Shown one piece after another: positions 40,500 through 50,760 of a DNA stretch of 64,000 nucleotides. The translations under genes were made by a program, and so were the position numbers. The notes under the pieces were generated by a model. The model ran no database searches and had not been told where the DNA came from. It worked only from the letters and a program-made list of their open reading frames with translations. The stretch's first letter is position 1, and each line of letters starts with the position of its first letter. The stretch comes from Bacteroidota bacterium (GTDB lineage Bacteria > Bacteroidota > Bacteroidia > 2-12-FULL-35-15), in contig CANJYB010000003.1 in the NCBI GenBank assembly GCA_947479085.1, positions 1-64,000 of the forward strand, given 5' to 3'.

Positions 40500-40860
40500 C
40501 TTTAAGGTTGAAGGAGTATTCTTCATGTTTAAAGAAACACTCTTTATGTTTAAAGAAGTACTATTTATGTTTGAAGAGGTATTCTTTATGTTTCAAGAAG
40601 CGTTCTTCATGTTTAAAGAAATACTCTTCATGTTTGAAGAAGCATTCTTAATGTTTGAGGAAGTACTCTTAATGTTTAAGGAAGCACTGTTTATGTTTGA
40701 AGAAGCAATCTTCATGTTTGAAGAAGCTCTCTTAATGTTTGAGAAAGCTTTCTTTATGTTTGAAGAAGTATTCTTCATCTTTGGAGCACTATTCTTAATG
40801 TTTGAAGAGGTATTCTTTATGTTTTAAGAAGCATTCTTCATGTTTGAAGAAGATCGATAA
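40500..40860. repeat. 21-bp degenerate tandem array, about 16 copies
   Basis: Units follow the pattern ATGTTTGAAGAAGCATTCTT plus one base, with many substitutions at a few positions. The plus frame gives Phe/Met-rich heptads (MFEEAFF-like) and the minus frame gives Asn/Ser/Lys-rich heptads. Neither looks like a functional protein with start and end outside the array. A one-base insertion near 40827 breaks the plus frame while the repeat continues, which argues against coding. It is probably structural or a minisatellite. Confidence 0.75.
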
Positions 40861-41147
40861 ATTTTTCGTATTTATTTTAATTTCAGTAACTTAAGTGGTG
40901 AGTTTGTACTTTAATTTAAATGAATGACGCTCAAAACCAGGTTTTGTAAATGTATTATATCTGTATTGGTTTAAAATTTATTGGGGAGTTGAAAAAAGGT
41001 TAATTTTGGAGGGAAAGAAATTAAATTGGCAAGCAATGATAAGTATTATCGAAGTTTTGGGAATTTTTGGAAGTACTGGAGTAAACCAAAGTCTAATCGA
41101 ACATAAAAAACATTTTACTTAACTTTTACAGGTCACTAAAATCAAAA
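40861..41147. other. Intergenic stretch, nothing clear
   Basis: AT-rich, with no supported gene, hairpin or promoter. Together with 40384-40860 it makes a gap of about 760 bp between tilS and pabB filled mainly by the 21-bp array. Confidence 0.4.
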
Positions 41148-42449
41148 TCATTCCCCCAACACCTCAAACATTGCTTTTGCTTTCAGTAAACATTCTTCAT
41201 ATTCTTTTTCCGCATCTGCTTTATCAGTAATGGCACTCCCCACCATAAAGGATAAATAATTGTTATTGGAGTTATAGAGAATACTACGTATAACCACATT
41301 AAAATCAAAATCACCGTTAGGTGCTATGTACCCAATGGTCCCGGAATACAATCCTCGTTTGGTGGTTTCATATTGTTCAATCATTTTCATTGCACTTACT
41401 TTTGGGGCCCCTGTCATGGATCCCATCGGGAAGGTGTTTTTAAAAATATCTGTAAACGATGTATCTTCTTTTAATTCACAACTAACGGTAGAAATCATCT
41501 GGTGTACCTGCTTGAAACTGTAAATCCCAAATAACTCATCTACCTTTACACTTCCCTTGCTTGCTACCCTGGATAAATCGTTTCTTACCAGGTCCACAAT
41601 CATTACATTTTCGCTTCTCTCCTTAGCGTTTTCACGCAGTTCCTGTTTCAGTTGTTTGTCCTCCTTTTTGTTTTCCGAACGCTTAATGGTTCCTTTGACG
41701 GGTTCTGAAATCAGTTTGTTCCCGCTTTTCTTTATAAACCGTTCAGGGCTGGAACAAAGGATATAATAGTTATCAAATTTGCAATAAGCTGCAAAAGGAG
41801 CGCATGAAATGGTGTTAAGCTTTTCATAAACTTCTTCAGGATTAATTGTTGCGTTTTTAGCATAAAATTCCTGGCAAAAATTTATTTCATAAATATCTCC
41901 TTGGTGAATGTGATGCTTTAGTTGGTTTACAGAATCTATGTATTCCTGTTTTGTAATCTTTGAATGAATTTCAATTCCTAATAATTCGTTTTTTTCTGAA
42001 ATATTTTGTTGGGAGAAACTCATTTTGTAAACCTCTTCTGCTTCTTCTTTTGAAACAAAATCATCATCATAAAAAGCAGAAATGGCATTTCCTTTAATTT
42101 GTAAAACTACTTTTGGAGCAAAAAAATGAAGCAACGGGAATCCCAACCCATCAATGTTTTTGGAATGCAGGTGTTCAATATTGTTTTTTATATCGTAAGT
42201 AATATATCCGAATAACCACCCTTTCTTTTTATCATAAAACTGCTGAACCTGGTCCATCATATTCTTTGATTCATTTACAATCAACTCTTCGCTACTGCCT
42301 ATGGCAATCAATTTGGAATAATGCAATGTGTTTTTATCATTGTATACTTCATTCGAATCAAGGATGCAGATTTTGTTGAAATGACTGCTCAGCCATTCCT
42401 TGTTGATGTTGACCTCCTGTGATGTAACGTATTTTAACTCCTGAAGCAT
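41148..42449 (-). CDS. pabB: Aminodeoxychorismate synthase component I
   Basis: A 433-aa chorismate-binding enzyme. The C-terminal core shows SSPERFI near 235, EPVKGTIKR near 250 (Lys in this motif is typical of PabB rather than TrpE), LVRNDLSRV near 290, and SMTGAPKVSAM near 350. It converts chorismate with ammonia to aminodeoxychorismate for folate. No glutaminase (pabA) or lyase (pabC) gene is adjacent. The N-terminal 160 residues are the variable domain. It could also be a general anthranilate synthase-like enzyme, but the PVKGT motif favours PabB. Confidence 0.85.
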   Translation of the reverse strand: MLQELKYVTSQEVNINKEWLSSHFNKICILDSNEVYNDKNTLHYSKLIAIGSSEELIVNESKNMMDQVQQFYDKKKGWLFGYITYDIKNNIEHLHSKNIDGLGFPLLHFFAPKVVLQIKGNAISAFYDDDFVSKEEAEEVYKMSFSQQNISEKNELLGIEIHSKITKQEYIDSVNQLKHHIHQGDIYEINFCQEFYAKNATINPEEVYEKLNTISCAPFAAYCKFDNYYILCSSPERFIKKSGNKLISEPVKGTIKRSENKKEDKQLKQELRENAKERSENVMIVDLVRNDLSRVASKGSVKVDELFGIYSFKQVHQMISTVSCELKEDTSFTDIFKNTFPMGSMTGAPKVSAMKMIEQYETTKRGLYSGTIGYIAPNGDFDFNVVIRSILYNSNNNYLSFMVGSAITDKADAEKEYEECLLKAKAMFEVLGE

Positions 42450-42699
42450 AACTGATTTTTTATTCCTGTTTACCTCTCATTTGTAAAGGTGATGGAAGCA
42501 CGCGAAATTAAAAAAATATTGTCCGGCTATTTGGTTTCTTCTTAAAAATGTATTTCGCTCGTTTCTAATCAACAAGTTGGTTTTTTCTCCCACCTGAATA
42601 AAGTGCCTTTTAAAAGGTCTTAATGGCTTTGTGGTGGTGGCTTATAGTGTTATCATCTAATATTTTACAAAGGGGGATTCTTTAAAAGTTTTCAACAAA
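42450..42699. other. Upstream region of the dcw cluster
   Basis: No gene. A palindrome CCTTTTAAAAGG lies near 42606. The MraZ operator and promoter follow it. Confidence 0.4.
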
Positions 42700-42729
42700 G
42701 TGGTAAATTGTGGTAAAAAGTGGGAAAAT
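42700..42729 (+). promoter_or_regulatory. MraZ operator: three direct repeats at 10-bp period
   Basis: GTGGTAAATT, GTGGTAAAAA and GTGGGAAAAT lie back to back at 42700, 42710 and 42720. MraZ binds GTGG-type repeats spaced one helical turn in front of its own gene and represses the dcw cluster. The repeats end 6 bp before the -7 box. Confidence 0.8.
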
Positions 42730-42735
42730 TCTTTT

Positions 42736-42743
42736 TAGTTTTA
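42736..42743 (+). promoter_or_regulatory. Promoter of the dcw cluster (TAGTTTTA)
   Basis: One mismatch to TAnnTTTG, 19 nt upstream of the mraZ ATG and directly behind the MraZ repeats. Confidence 0.55.
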
Positions 42744-42762
42744 CACCGTTAAAAAGAAATCA

Positions 42763-43227
42763 ATGGATAGTTTATTTGGAGTTTATGAATGCAATGCAGA
42801 CGCGAAAGGCCGCGTCATGCTTCCTGTTGCGTTCAAAAACCAGCTAACCAAAGAGCTGAAAGATGGGTTTGTAATGAAACGTAGCATTTTCAGTAAGTCC
42901 CTTGAGTTGTTTCCTATTGCTACCTGGAATGGTATGGTGAAAGAGGTAAATAAACTAAACCGTTTTAACAAAAAGAATGTTGAGTTTATCAGGATGTTTA
43001 ACTATGGTGTTGTGCCCTTTGAACTCGATGCTTCTGGACGTTTATTGATTTCAAAAGACATGATGACGTTTTCAAAAATTACTAAAAATGTGGTAATGGC
43101 AGCAGCGGGAGATAGGATTGAAATTTGGGATAAAAAATCGTACGAGAAATTTATTAATAGTGGTACAGCAGACTTTGAAAAATTAGCTGAAGATGTAATG
43201 GGAGGGATTACTCCTTCTGACAACTAA
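42763..43227 (+). CDS. mraZ: Transcriptional regulator MraZ
   Basis: A 154-aa protein of normal length with two SpoVT/AbrB-like halves: YECNADAKGRVMLPVAFK near residue 7 and FELDASGRLLISKDMM near 87. It forms a ring and binds the GTGG repeats just upstream, controlling the division and cell-wall cluster that it leads. rsmH starts 6 nt after its stop. Confidence 0.93.
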   Translation: MDSLFGVYECNADAKGRVMLPVAFKNQLTKELKDGFVMKRSIFSKSLELFPIATWNGMVKEVNKLNRFNKKNVEFIRMFNYGVVPFELDASGRLLISKDMMTFSKITKNVVMAAAGDRIEIWDKKSYEKFINSGTADFEKLAEDVMGGITPSDN

Positions 43228-43233
43228 ACAAAG

Positions 43234-44130
43234 ATGGAGTATCACAATCCGGTTCTTTTAAAAGAGTGTATTGAAGGTTTGAATATTAACCCGGAAGGAA
43301 CGTATGTGGATGTTACATTCGGTGGAGGAGGACATTCAAGAGAGATATTGAATCATTTAACTACTGGCAAATTGTATGCTTTCGACCAGGATGATGATGC
43401 TTTGAAAAATAAAATGGAAGATACACGTTTTGTTCTTATTAAACAAAATTTCAAGTATCTGAAAAACTTTCTGAAAATGTACAACGCTTTGCCAATAGAT
43501 GGTTTGCTTGCTGATTTAGGAGTTTCCTCACATCAGTTTGATGAAGCAAATAGAGGTTTTTCAATAAGGTTTGATGCTAAACTGGACATGCGAATGGATA
43601 GGAATTCGAAGGTGACGGCAGCAGAGGTTTTGAATTCATACAATGAAGAAGAGTTGAAGAGAATATTCAAATTGTACGGAGAAGTCGATAATGCAGGGAG
43701 ATTAGCGTATGTCATTTTTCATTCAAGAAAAGAGAAGCCGATTGAAACTGTAAATGATTTGAAGGCGGCAATTGAAAAATGTTTAAAACGTGGTAGAGAG
43801 AATCAGTATTACGCACAGGTTTTTCAAGCTCTGAGAATAGAAGTGAATAAGGAGTTGGATGTATTGCAGGAACTTTTGATTCAAAGTTTAGATGTATTGA
43901 AACCGGGAGGGCGATTGGTGGTGATTTCATATCATTCTTTGGAAGACAGGCTTGTTAAAAATATTATGAGAAGCGGAAAGTTTGAAGGTGAAGTGGAAAA
44001 GGATTTTTTCGGTAACCAAATAACACCCTTTAAACAAATAACTAGAAAACCAATTATGCCAAGTGATGCGGAGAACAATGAGAATAGCAGGGCAAGGAGT
44101 GCGAAACTAAGAATTGCTGAAAAGAAATAA
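43234..44130 (+). CDS. rsmH: 16S rRNA (cytosine-1402-N4)-methyltransferase
   Basis: A 298-aa enzyme with the RsmH features YVDVTFGGGGHSREIL near residue 23 (SAM binding), DGLLADLGVSSHQFD near 90, a helical insert, and a C-terminal VISYHSLEDRLVKN near 230 with the TRKPI segment. It methylates C1402 of 16S rRNA with the help of RsmI. It is the second dcw gene. Confidence 0.95.
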   Translation: MEYHNPVLLKECIEGLNINPEGTYVDVTFGGGGHSREILNHLTTGKLYAFDQDDDALKNKMEDTRFVLIKQNFKYLKNFLKMYNALPIDGLLADLGVSSHQFDEANRGFSIRFDAKLDMRMDRNSKVTAAEVLNSYNEEELKRIFKLYGEVDNAGRLAYVIFHSRKEKPIETVNDLKAAIEKCLKRGRENQYYAQVFQALRIEVNKELDVLQELLIQSLDVLKPGGRLVVISYHSLEDRLVKNIMRSGKFEGEVEKDFFGNQITPFKQITRKPIMPSDAENNENSRARSAKLRIAEKK

Positions 44131-44138
44131 GAAGTGAA

Positions 44139-44555
44139 ATGGGAAACAAATTTAAAGAAGAACCTAAAAAGGAAGAACCAAAGAAGCAGGTTGTTCCTCG
44201 TAAGGAAAACAAAGTGGTTCGTTCTGTTACAAATGTTGTAAGTGGAAATTTTCTTTCTAAAGAAGCAACTTTAAAAAATTTGCCCTTCATCTTTTTTCTG
44301 TCGTTTCTTTCTATCTGTTATATAGCCAATGGGTATTATACGGATGATCAAGTAAGAAAAGTAAACAGGCTTACAAATGAAATTAAAGAATTAAGGACAA
44401 AATACATTGTAGTAAAAGATTCATTGGTAATAAAAAGTAAACAAACGGAAGTGGCTAAATCATTAGCAAAACAGCAATCAGGAATTAAGGAGTCGGTAGT
44501 GCCTCCTAAAAAAATTATAGTTTCAATTGTTAACCCAACACCTAAAGCGGATTAA
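44139..44555 (+). CDS. ftsL: FtsL-like division protein
   Basis: A 138-aa single-pass membrane protein. The cytoplasmic part is Lys/Glu-rich, the membrane segment at about 47-64 reads LPFIFFLSFLSICYIANGYY, and a coiled coil follows (RKVNRLTNEIKELRTKYIVVK). Sequence similarity to FtsL is always low; the position between rsmH and ftsI is the main evidence. In the divisome FtsL links FtsQ and FtsI/FtsW. Confidence 0.8.
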   Translation: MGNKFKEEPKKEEPKKQVVPRKENKVVRSVTNVVSGNFLSKEATLKNLPFIFFLSFLSICYIANGYYTDDQVRKVNRLTNEIKELRTKYIVVKDSLVIKSKQTEVAKSLAKQQSGIKESVVPPKKIIVSIVNPTPKAD

Positions 44556-44559
44556 ATAA

Positions 44560-46677
44560 TTGGAAGAAAAAAAAGACATACTCTGGCGCGTATATCTCAT
44601 ATATTTTATTGTATGTCTTTTTGGTGTCGCTATTATTTCCAAAATCTGTTTCATACAATTTGCCGAAGGGGATAAATGGCGGGCGCAAGCAGAAAGCTTT
44701 TCAACAAAATATATTGATATTGAAGCGGTGCGTGGCAACATTTATGATGCCAATGGAAGCCTGCTAGCAACATCGTTACCTTATTTTGAAGCAGGGATGG
44801 ACGTGAATACAGACGCAATATCAAAAGATTTTTTTTATGACAATGTTGATTCCCTTTCATTTTGCTTAGCCAACCTGTTTAAGGACAAAACCCAAAGAGA
44901 GTATAAGAGAGCCTTAACGAAAGCAAGAAAGGAAGGAGACCGATGGGTGGTTTTGCAAAGAGATGTTTCTTATACTGATTTGCAGAAAATGAAAAAATTT
45001 CCAATTCTTCGAAAAGGAAAAAATAGAGGAGGATTTATTTACTTACAAACTAATAAGCGTGAACGGCCTTTTCAATCTTTGGCGGCAAGAACTATTGGAA
45101 AACTGAATGATAATGGAACAGGAAAGTCTTATGGATTGGAATTGGCCTGCGACAGTATACTTTTAGGTAAGAGTGGTCATCGTTTAATGCAAAAAATTGC
45201 AGGAAATGTATGGCGTCCGATTAATGATGATAACGAAATAGACCCAGAAGATGGGAATGATATTGTTTCTACAATAGATATTAATGTTCAGGATGTTGCA
45301 GAAAATTCCCTGATGAATTCTTTAAAGAAACATGGGGCGGACCATGGGTGTCTGATATTGATGGAAATAAAAACGGGTGAAGTAAAAGCAATAGCAAATT
45401 TAAAAAAGGGTAAAGATTCTTCCTATGTGGAAAATTTGAATTATGCTGTAGGTGTCGCCACTGTTCCAGGGTCTACAATAAAGCTAGCATCAATGATTGC
45501 CCTGATGGAGGACTATAATATGAAGCTGGATGAATTGGTTGATATCGGTGATGGTACCTGTTATTATAGTAATCGTAAAGTTAGTGATGCAGAGCGTCCT
45601 GAAAAAAGTAATTTGTCAGCACTTGAAGTTTTTGAACACTCTTCAAATGTTGGAGTAACAAAATTAGTTACCCGCTATTATGCAAAAGATCCGCAAAAAT
45701 TTATTGACCGTTTATATAAAATGAATTTGAATTCGCCTTTGAATATTGATATTCCGGGTGAAGCTGTTCCTTATTTTAAAAACACAAATGATAAAACCTG
45801 GTCACAGATTTCTTTGCAATGGATAAGCCATGGCTACGAATCAAGAATCACACCACTTCAGATTTTAAATTTTTATAGTGCCGTAGTAAATAATGGAAAA
45901 ATGATGCGACCCATGTTTGTGAAAGAAATTCGAAACCGCGGAAAAGCAATAAAAACTTTTGAGCCACAGGTAATCAATCCATCTATATGCTCACAGGCAA
46001 GTGTAGATAAAGCAAAAAAAATGATGGAAGCTGTTGTACTGAATGGAACAGGAAAGGGATTAAAAGGGTCAAGCTATCAAATAGCGGGAAAAACGGGTAC
46101 AGCTCAAATGGGTTTGGTAAATGGAAAGATGACTTATCAAGCTTCTTTTGTTGGCTATTTTCCTGCTGATAACCCTAAATATGCATGCATCGTGGTAGTT
46201 AGTGCCCCCAGTGGAGATTTGTATTATGGAGGTTCCGTTGCTGGTCCTGTATTCAAAGATGTTGCAGATAAAGTGTATTCCACCAGTCTCGAAATCCACA
46301 AAGAAATTAATTCCGTTCAGCCCAAATACGCTGTGAGAGCCCCGATGGTAAAGGATGGAAATAAACTGGAAATTCAGAATGTTCTTTCTGCATTACAGGT
46401 GAAAAATGTAATGAATAATAGTAATGGCGAATGGGTTTCAACTTCTACAATGGATTCATCTTCAGTAAATTTTTCTTCTAAAAATATTGAAGAGACTTTG
46501 AAACGAGGAATAGTGCCGGACCTGGTTGGAATGACCGCCAGAGATATTTTATTCTTGCTGGAGAACAATAATTATATGCATGTTAAACTGGTAGGAAGTG
46601 GAGCTGTTTCATCACAGTCATTAACTCCGGGAACAACTTATACCAAAGGAACTAAAATTGAATTGACATTACTATAA
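44560..46677 (+). CDS. ftsI: Division transpeptidase FtsI (PBP3-like) with PASTA domain
   Basis: A 705-aa class B penicillin-binding protein. It has an N-terminal membrane anchor (WRVYLIYFIVCLFGVAII), a pedestal domain (EAVRGNIYDANGSLLA near 50), and transpeptidase motifs S-x-x-K in GSTIKLAS near 308, SSN near 365 and KTGTAQ near 512. A C-terminal PASTA repeat (VPDLVGMTARDILFLLE) is a common Bacteroidota feature. It cross-links septal peptidoglycan. The start is TTG at 44560, 4 nt after ftsL, with no better ATG. Its stop overlaps the murE start (TAATG). Confidence 0.93.
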   Translation: MEEKKDILWRVYLIYFIVCLFGVAIISKICFIQFAEGDKWRAQAESFSTKYIDIEAVRGNIYDANGSLLATSLPYFEAGMDVNTDAISKDFFYDNVDSLSFCLANLFKDKTQREYKRALTKARKEGDRWVVLQRDVSYTDLQKMKKFPILRKGKNRGGFIYLQTNKRERPFQSLAARTIGKLNDNGTGKSYGLELACDSILLGKSGHRLMQKIAGNVWRPINDDNEIDPEDGNDIVSTIDINVQDVAENSLMNSLKKHGADHGCLILMEIKTGEVKAIANLKKGKDSSYVENLNYAVGVATVPGSTIKLASMIALMEDYNMKLDELVDIGDGTCYYSNRKVSDAERPEKSNLSALEVFEHSSNVGVTKLVTRYYAKDPQKFIDRLYKMNLNSPLNIDIPGEAVPYFKNTNDKTWSQISLQWISHGYESRITPLQILNFYSAVVNNGKMMRPMFVKEIRNRGKAIKTFEPQVINPSICSQASVDKAKKMMEAVVLNGTGKGLKGSSYQIAGKTGTAQMGLVNGKMTYQASFVGYFPADNPKYACIVVVSAPSGDLYYGGSVAGPVFKDVADKVYSTSLEIHKEINSVQPKYAVRAPMVKDGNKLEIQNVLSALQVKNVMNNSNGEWVSTSTMDSSSVNFSSKNIEETLKRGIVPDLVGMTARDILFLLENNNYMHVKLVGSGAVSSQSLTPGTTYTKGTKIELTLL

Positions 46678-48140
46678 TGAAATTATTAAAGGATATTTTA
46701 TATAAAGTAAGTTTAGTTGAAGTGGTTGGTTCAACCAATGTTGCTATTACTTCTATCAGTTTTGATTCAAGGAAAATTGAAAAAGACAGTCTGTTTGTGG
46801 CCATAAATGGATTAAGTAGTGATGGCCATAAATACATTGATGAAACAATTAAGGCAGGAGCGATAGCAATTTTATGCCAGGAATTACCTTCGGAATTAAA
46901 CGATAAAATTACCTATATAAAAGTTAATGATTCAGGTTTGGCCTTAGGAATTATTGCAGGTAATTTTTATGGTAACCCTTCGGATTTTATTAAATTGGTT
47001 GGTGTTACAGGAACTAATGGAAAGACGACTACAGTAACCTTGCTGTTTAGCTTGTTTAAAAAACTGGGATATAAAGTAGGTTTACTTTCCACAGTAAAGA
47101 ATCAAATTAATAATGAAATAATTCCTTCGATACATACTACTCCTGATGCCATTCAACTGAATTCATTGTTGTCTCAGATGGTTGAAAAAGGTTGTTCTTA
47201 TTGTTTTATGGAAGTGAGTTCCCATGCTGTTGTTCAAAATAGAATTTCAGGAATTCATTTTACAGGAGGAGTGTTCACCAATATTACGCACGATCACTTG
47301 GATTATCATAAAACCTTTGACGAATATATCAAAGCAAAGAAAAGGTTTTTTGACAGTCTGGGCCCAGATGCTTTCGCTTTAACAAATAAGGATGATGCGA
47401 ATGGGATGGTAATACTGCAAAATTCCAAAGCGGAAAAAAAGACCTATTCTCTTCTTTCAATGGCAGATTTTAAATGCAAAGTGGTGGAGAATCAATTCAG
47501 TGGCTTGCTTTTGAATATTGATAACCAGGAGGTGTGGAGTAAATTAATCGGAAAGTTTAATGCATATAATTTATTAGCAGTTTATTCTACGGCAATCTTG
47601 TTAAAAGAAGATAAAACAAATGTTTTAACAACATTAAGTTCTTTGAGTTCAGTAGAAGGCAGGTTTCAGTATGTAAGAACAGAAAATGGAGTGATGGGTA
47701 TTGTTGATTATGCTCATACCCCGGATGCATTGGTTAATGTTTTAAAAACAATAAATGACATACGGACAGGTAATGAACAGGTAATAACTATTGTAGGGTG
47801 TGGTGGAGACAGGGATGCTGCAAAACGCCCGATGATGGCAAAGATAGCTTGTGACCTAAGCAATAGGGTAATTCTTACTTCAGATAACCCAAGAAACGAG
47901 GATGCGGAAACCATAATAAAAGAAATGCAAACAGGAGTTGATGCTGTAAATAGGAAAAAAACAATTTCTATTACAGATAGAAGTGAAGCAATCAAAACAG
48001 CCTGCTCGTATGCAAAACAAGGAGATATAATACTGGTTGCAGGCAAAGGACATGAAAAATATCAGGAAGTAAAAGGAATTAAATATCCATTCGATGATAT
48101 GGATGTATTGCAGGAAAATTTAAAACTATTTGAAAAATAA
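46677..48140 (+). CDS. murE: UDP-MurNAc-tripeptide synthetase
   Basis: A 487-aa Mur ligase. It has the ATP loop [11 protein letters not shown] near residue 108, the HTTPDA substrate loop near 150, and SDNPRNED near 400. The DNPR motif is the hallmark of ligases that add meso-diaminopimelate, so the peptidoglycan is probably DAP type. It starts within the ftsI stop and its own stop overlaps the mraY ATG. Confidence 0.95.
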   Translation: MKLLKDILYKVSLVEVVGSTNVAITSISFDSRKIEKDSLFVAINGLSSDGHKYIDETIKAGAIAILCQELPSELNDKITYIKVNDSGLALGIIAGNFYGNPSDFIKLVGVTGTNGKTTTVTLLFSLFKKLGYKVGLLSTVKNQINNEIIPSIHTTPDAIQLNSLLSQMVEKGCSYCFMEVSSHAVVQNRISGIHFTGGVFTNITHDHLDYHKTFDEYIKAKKRFFDSLGPDAFALTNKDDANGMVILQNSKAEKKTYSLLSMADFKCKVVENQFSGLLLNIDNQEVWSKLIGKFNAYNLLAVYSTAILLKEDKTNVLTTLSSLSSVEGRFQYVRTENGVMGIVDYAHTPDALVNVLKTINDIRTGNEQVITIVGCGGDRDAAKRPMMAKIACDLSNRVILTSDNPRNEDAETIIKEMQTGVDAVNRKKTISITDRSEAIKTACSYAKQGDIILVAGKGHEKYQEVKGIKYPFDDMDVLQENLKLFEK

Positions 48141-49393
48141 TGTTGTACTATTTGTTTGATTTTTTAGACAGGAAGTTTGATTTCCCCGGAGCCGGGGTGT
48201 TTCACTATATAACTTTCCGGGCAGCAATGGCATTGATGCTATCACTATTGATTTCAATGGTATTTGGTAAACGTTTTATCAATTTACTGCAAAGGAAACA
48301 GGTAGGCGAAACTATCCGTGATTTAGGTCTTGCTGGCGAAAAACAGAAAGCAGGAACCCCTACAATGGGAGGGTTAATTATTATTTCCGCAATCCTTTTT
48401 CCTACCCTTCTTTTCGCAAGGCTGGATAATATTTACATCATCCTTATGATTGTTTCTACGATTTGGCTTGGATTGATTGGTTTCCTGGATGATTATATTA
48501 AAGTATTTAAAAAGAATAAGAAAGGTCTTGCCGGGAAATTTAAAGTTATGGGACAAGTCGGACTTGGCTTGTTCATTGGTTTCACGGTTTATTTCCATCC
48601 TGATATAAAAACTAAAGTTGAGATTCCGCTAGAGTTAGTTAGTAAAATGGAAGCAGATAAAGTAACAAAAATTGTAGAAACTGATGGGCAAACACACTAT
48701 ATGTATGATAGGAAATTGCCTAATACAACCATTCCATTTGTAAAAAATAATGAGTTTAACTATTCCTCAATTATGGCTGTGTTTGGTGAAGGAATGAGGA
48801 AATACACCTGGATACTCTATGTTTTGGTTGTAATTATAATTATCACTGCAGTTTCAAACGGGGCCAATATTACTGATGGTATTGATGGACTTGCAACAGG
48901 AACATCCGCCATCATAGGGACCACTTTAGGAGTATTTGCATATATATCAGGTAACATGATTTTTGCAGACTATCTGAATGTTATGTATATCCCAAATTTC
49001 GGAGAGATGGTGATTTTTATAGGAGCATTTGTAGGAGGGTGCGTAGGCTTTCTTTGGTACAATGCTTATCCCGCACAAGTTTTTATGGGTGATACAGGTA
49101 GTCTGACACTTGGTGGAATTATAGCAGTTTTTGCGATTGCAGTAAGAAAGGAGCTATTAATTCCAATTCTATGTGGAATCTTTTTAATTGAAAATGTTTC
49201 TGTAATGATGCAGGTTGCTTATTTCAAATATACAAAGAAAAAATATGGAGAAGGCAGAAGGATATTTCTGATGTCTCCATTGCATCATCATTATCAGAAA
49301 AAAGGGTTTCATGAAGCGAAAATTGTTTCCAGATTTTGGATTGTTGGAATCATGCTGGCGGTTTTGACCATTGTAACTTTGAAGTTGAGGTAA
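48140..49393 (+). CDS. mraY: Phospho-MurNAc-pentapeptide transferase
   Basis: A 417-aa polytopic membrane enzyme with about ten helices. Family motifs are KAGTPTMGG near 72, [13 protein letters not shown] near 112 (catalytic Asp pair), [13 protein letters not shown] near 240 and [11 protein letters not shown] near 375. It makes lipid I from UDP-MurNAc-pentapeptide. An insert near 160-195 between membrane segments makes it longer than the E. coli enzyme, as is usual in Bacteroidota. Its stop overlaps the murD start. Confidence 0.95.
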   Translation: MLYYLFDFLDRKFDFPGAGVFHYITFRAAMALMLSLLISMVFGKRFINLLQRKQVGETIRDLGLAGEKQKAGTPTMGGLIIISAILFPTLLFARLDNIYIILMIVSTIWLGLIGFLDDYIKVFKKNKKGLAGKFKVMGQVGLGLFIGFTVYFHPDIKTKVEIPLELVSKMEADKVTKIVETDGQTHYMYDRKLPNTTIPFVKNNEFNYSSIMAVFGEGMRKYTWILYVLVVIIIITAVSNGANITDGIDGLATGTSAIIGTTLGVFAYISGNMIFADYLNVMYIPNFGEMVIFIGAFVGGCVGFLWYNAYPAQVFMGDTGSLTLGGIIAVFAIAVRKELLIPILCGIFLIENVSVMMQVAYFKYTKKKYGEGRRIFLMSPLHHHYQKKGFHEAKIVSRFWIVGIMLAVLTIVTLKLR

Positions 49394-50733
49394 TGAAACG
49401 TTTGGTAATTCTGGGTGGAGGGGAAAGTGGAGTGGGAGCGGCAGTGCTTGCAAAAAAAAAGGGATTTGAAGTTTTTCTTTCCGATAAAGGAAAACTAAAA
49501 GATAAATACAAAGATGTTCTTTTAAATTATGGAATAAAATGGGAAGAAGAAAAACACTCTCTGGAACTTATTATGAATGCTGACGAAATAATTAAAAGTC
49601 CCGGAATTCCTGATAGTTCTGATTTAATAAAAGCTTTAAAATTAAAGGGAATAGGAGTGATTTCAGAAATAGAATTTGCCGGTAGATATACAAAAGCCAA
49701 GAAGATATGTATTACCGGAAGTAATGGAAAGACAACAACAACTCTTCTTCTTTATCATTTGATGAAGAGGGCTGGATTAAATGTAGGGTTGGCAGGAAAC
49801 GTAGGGCAAAGTTTTGCGATGCAGGTGGCAGAAAATGATTTTGAATATTATGTTTTGGAGTTAAGTAGTTTTCAGTTGGATGGGATGTATGAATTTAAAG
49901 CAGATATCGCCATTCTATTAAACATAACACCGGACCATTTGGACAGGTATGAAAACAAATTGGAAAATTATGCAGATTCTAAATATAGAATAGTTCAAAA
50001 CCAGACCGAAAGTGAAGCTTTTATATTTTGTATTGACGATGAAGTAACAATGAAAACGATAAAGAATAAAATAATTAAAGCAAAAAGATATCCTTTTTCA
50101 ATCAGGGAAAAAGTAGAACAGGGAGCATTTATAAATGAAAACAATCAAATAGTAATAAACACAAATAAACAAAACCAAATAATTATGACAATACAAGAAT
50201 TAGCTTTGCAAGGCAAACACAACATTTACAATTCAATGGCAGCTGGAGTTGCCGGTAAATTGGTGGAAATCAGAAAAGAGACAATTCGCGAAAGCCTTTC
50301 TGATTTTCATAATATCGATCATCGGTTGGAACTGGTTGGTAACATTCATGGTGTGGAATTTATTAATGATTCCAAAGCAACAAATGTAAACTCAACCTGG
50401 TATGCATTGGAAAGCATGGAAAATCCTGTTATTCTTATTCTTGGAGGGGTTGATAAAGGGAATGATTATTCTATGCTGAATGATCTGGTGAAGGAGAAGG
50501 TGAAAGCTGTTATTTGTCTTGGAGCAGATAATAAAAAAATAATAAAAGCTTTTGGAGGGATGGTAGAAACTATTCTGGAAGCAAAATCAGCAGGTGAGGC
50601 AGTAGCACAAGCCTATAAACTTGGAAAAAAGGGGGATACTGTTTTGTTATCTCCTGCCTGTGCAAGTTTCGATTTGTTCGAAAACTATGAAGATCGAGGA
50701 ACACAATTTAAGGAAGCGGTACGAGCTTTATAA
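49393..50733 (+). CDS. murD: UDP-MurNAc-L-alanine:D-glutamate ligase
   Basis: A 446-aa Mur ligase: LVILGGGESG near residue 3, ITGSNGKTTTT near 110, LNITPDHLDRY near 180, NDSKATN near 320 and LSPACASFD near 415. It adds D-glutamate to UDP-MurNAc-alanine. The start is the ATG at 49393, which overlaps the mraY stop (TAATG). An upstream start inside mraY would give a non-homologous N-terminus. Confidence 0.95.
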   Translation: MKRLVILGGGESGVGAAVLAKKKGFEVFLSDKGKLKDKYKDVLLNYGIKWEEEKHSLELIMNADEIIKSPGIPDSSDLIKALKLKGIGVISEIEFAGRYTKAKKICITGSNGKTTTTLLLYHLMKRAGLNVGLAGNVGQSFAMQVAENDFEYYVLELSSFQLDGMYEFKADIAILLNITPDHLDRYENKLENYADSKYRIVQNQTESEAFIFCIDDEVTMKTIKNKIIKAKRYPFSIREKVEQGAFINENNQIVINTNKQNQIIMTIQELALQGKHNIYNSMAAGVAGKLVEIRKETIRESLSDFHNIDHRLELVGNIHGVEFINDSKATNVNSTWYALESMENPVILILGGVDKGNDYSMLNDLVKEKVKAVICLGADNKKIIKAFGGMVETILEAKSAGEAVAQAYKLGKKGDTVLLSPACASFDLFENYEDRGTQFKEAVRAL

Positions 50734-50760
50734 TAGTTGATTTAGTTTATTAATAAGAAA

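Noticed and set aside
40525-40827. 100-aa Phe/Met-rich protein
   Set aside because: It is only the translated 21-bp array; the repeat continues past a frame break, so the DNA repeat rather than the protein is conserved.
49336-49392. N-terminal extension of MurD
   Set aside because: The extension lies in mraY and is not MurD-like; the ATG at 49393 gives the normal LVILGGG start.
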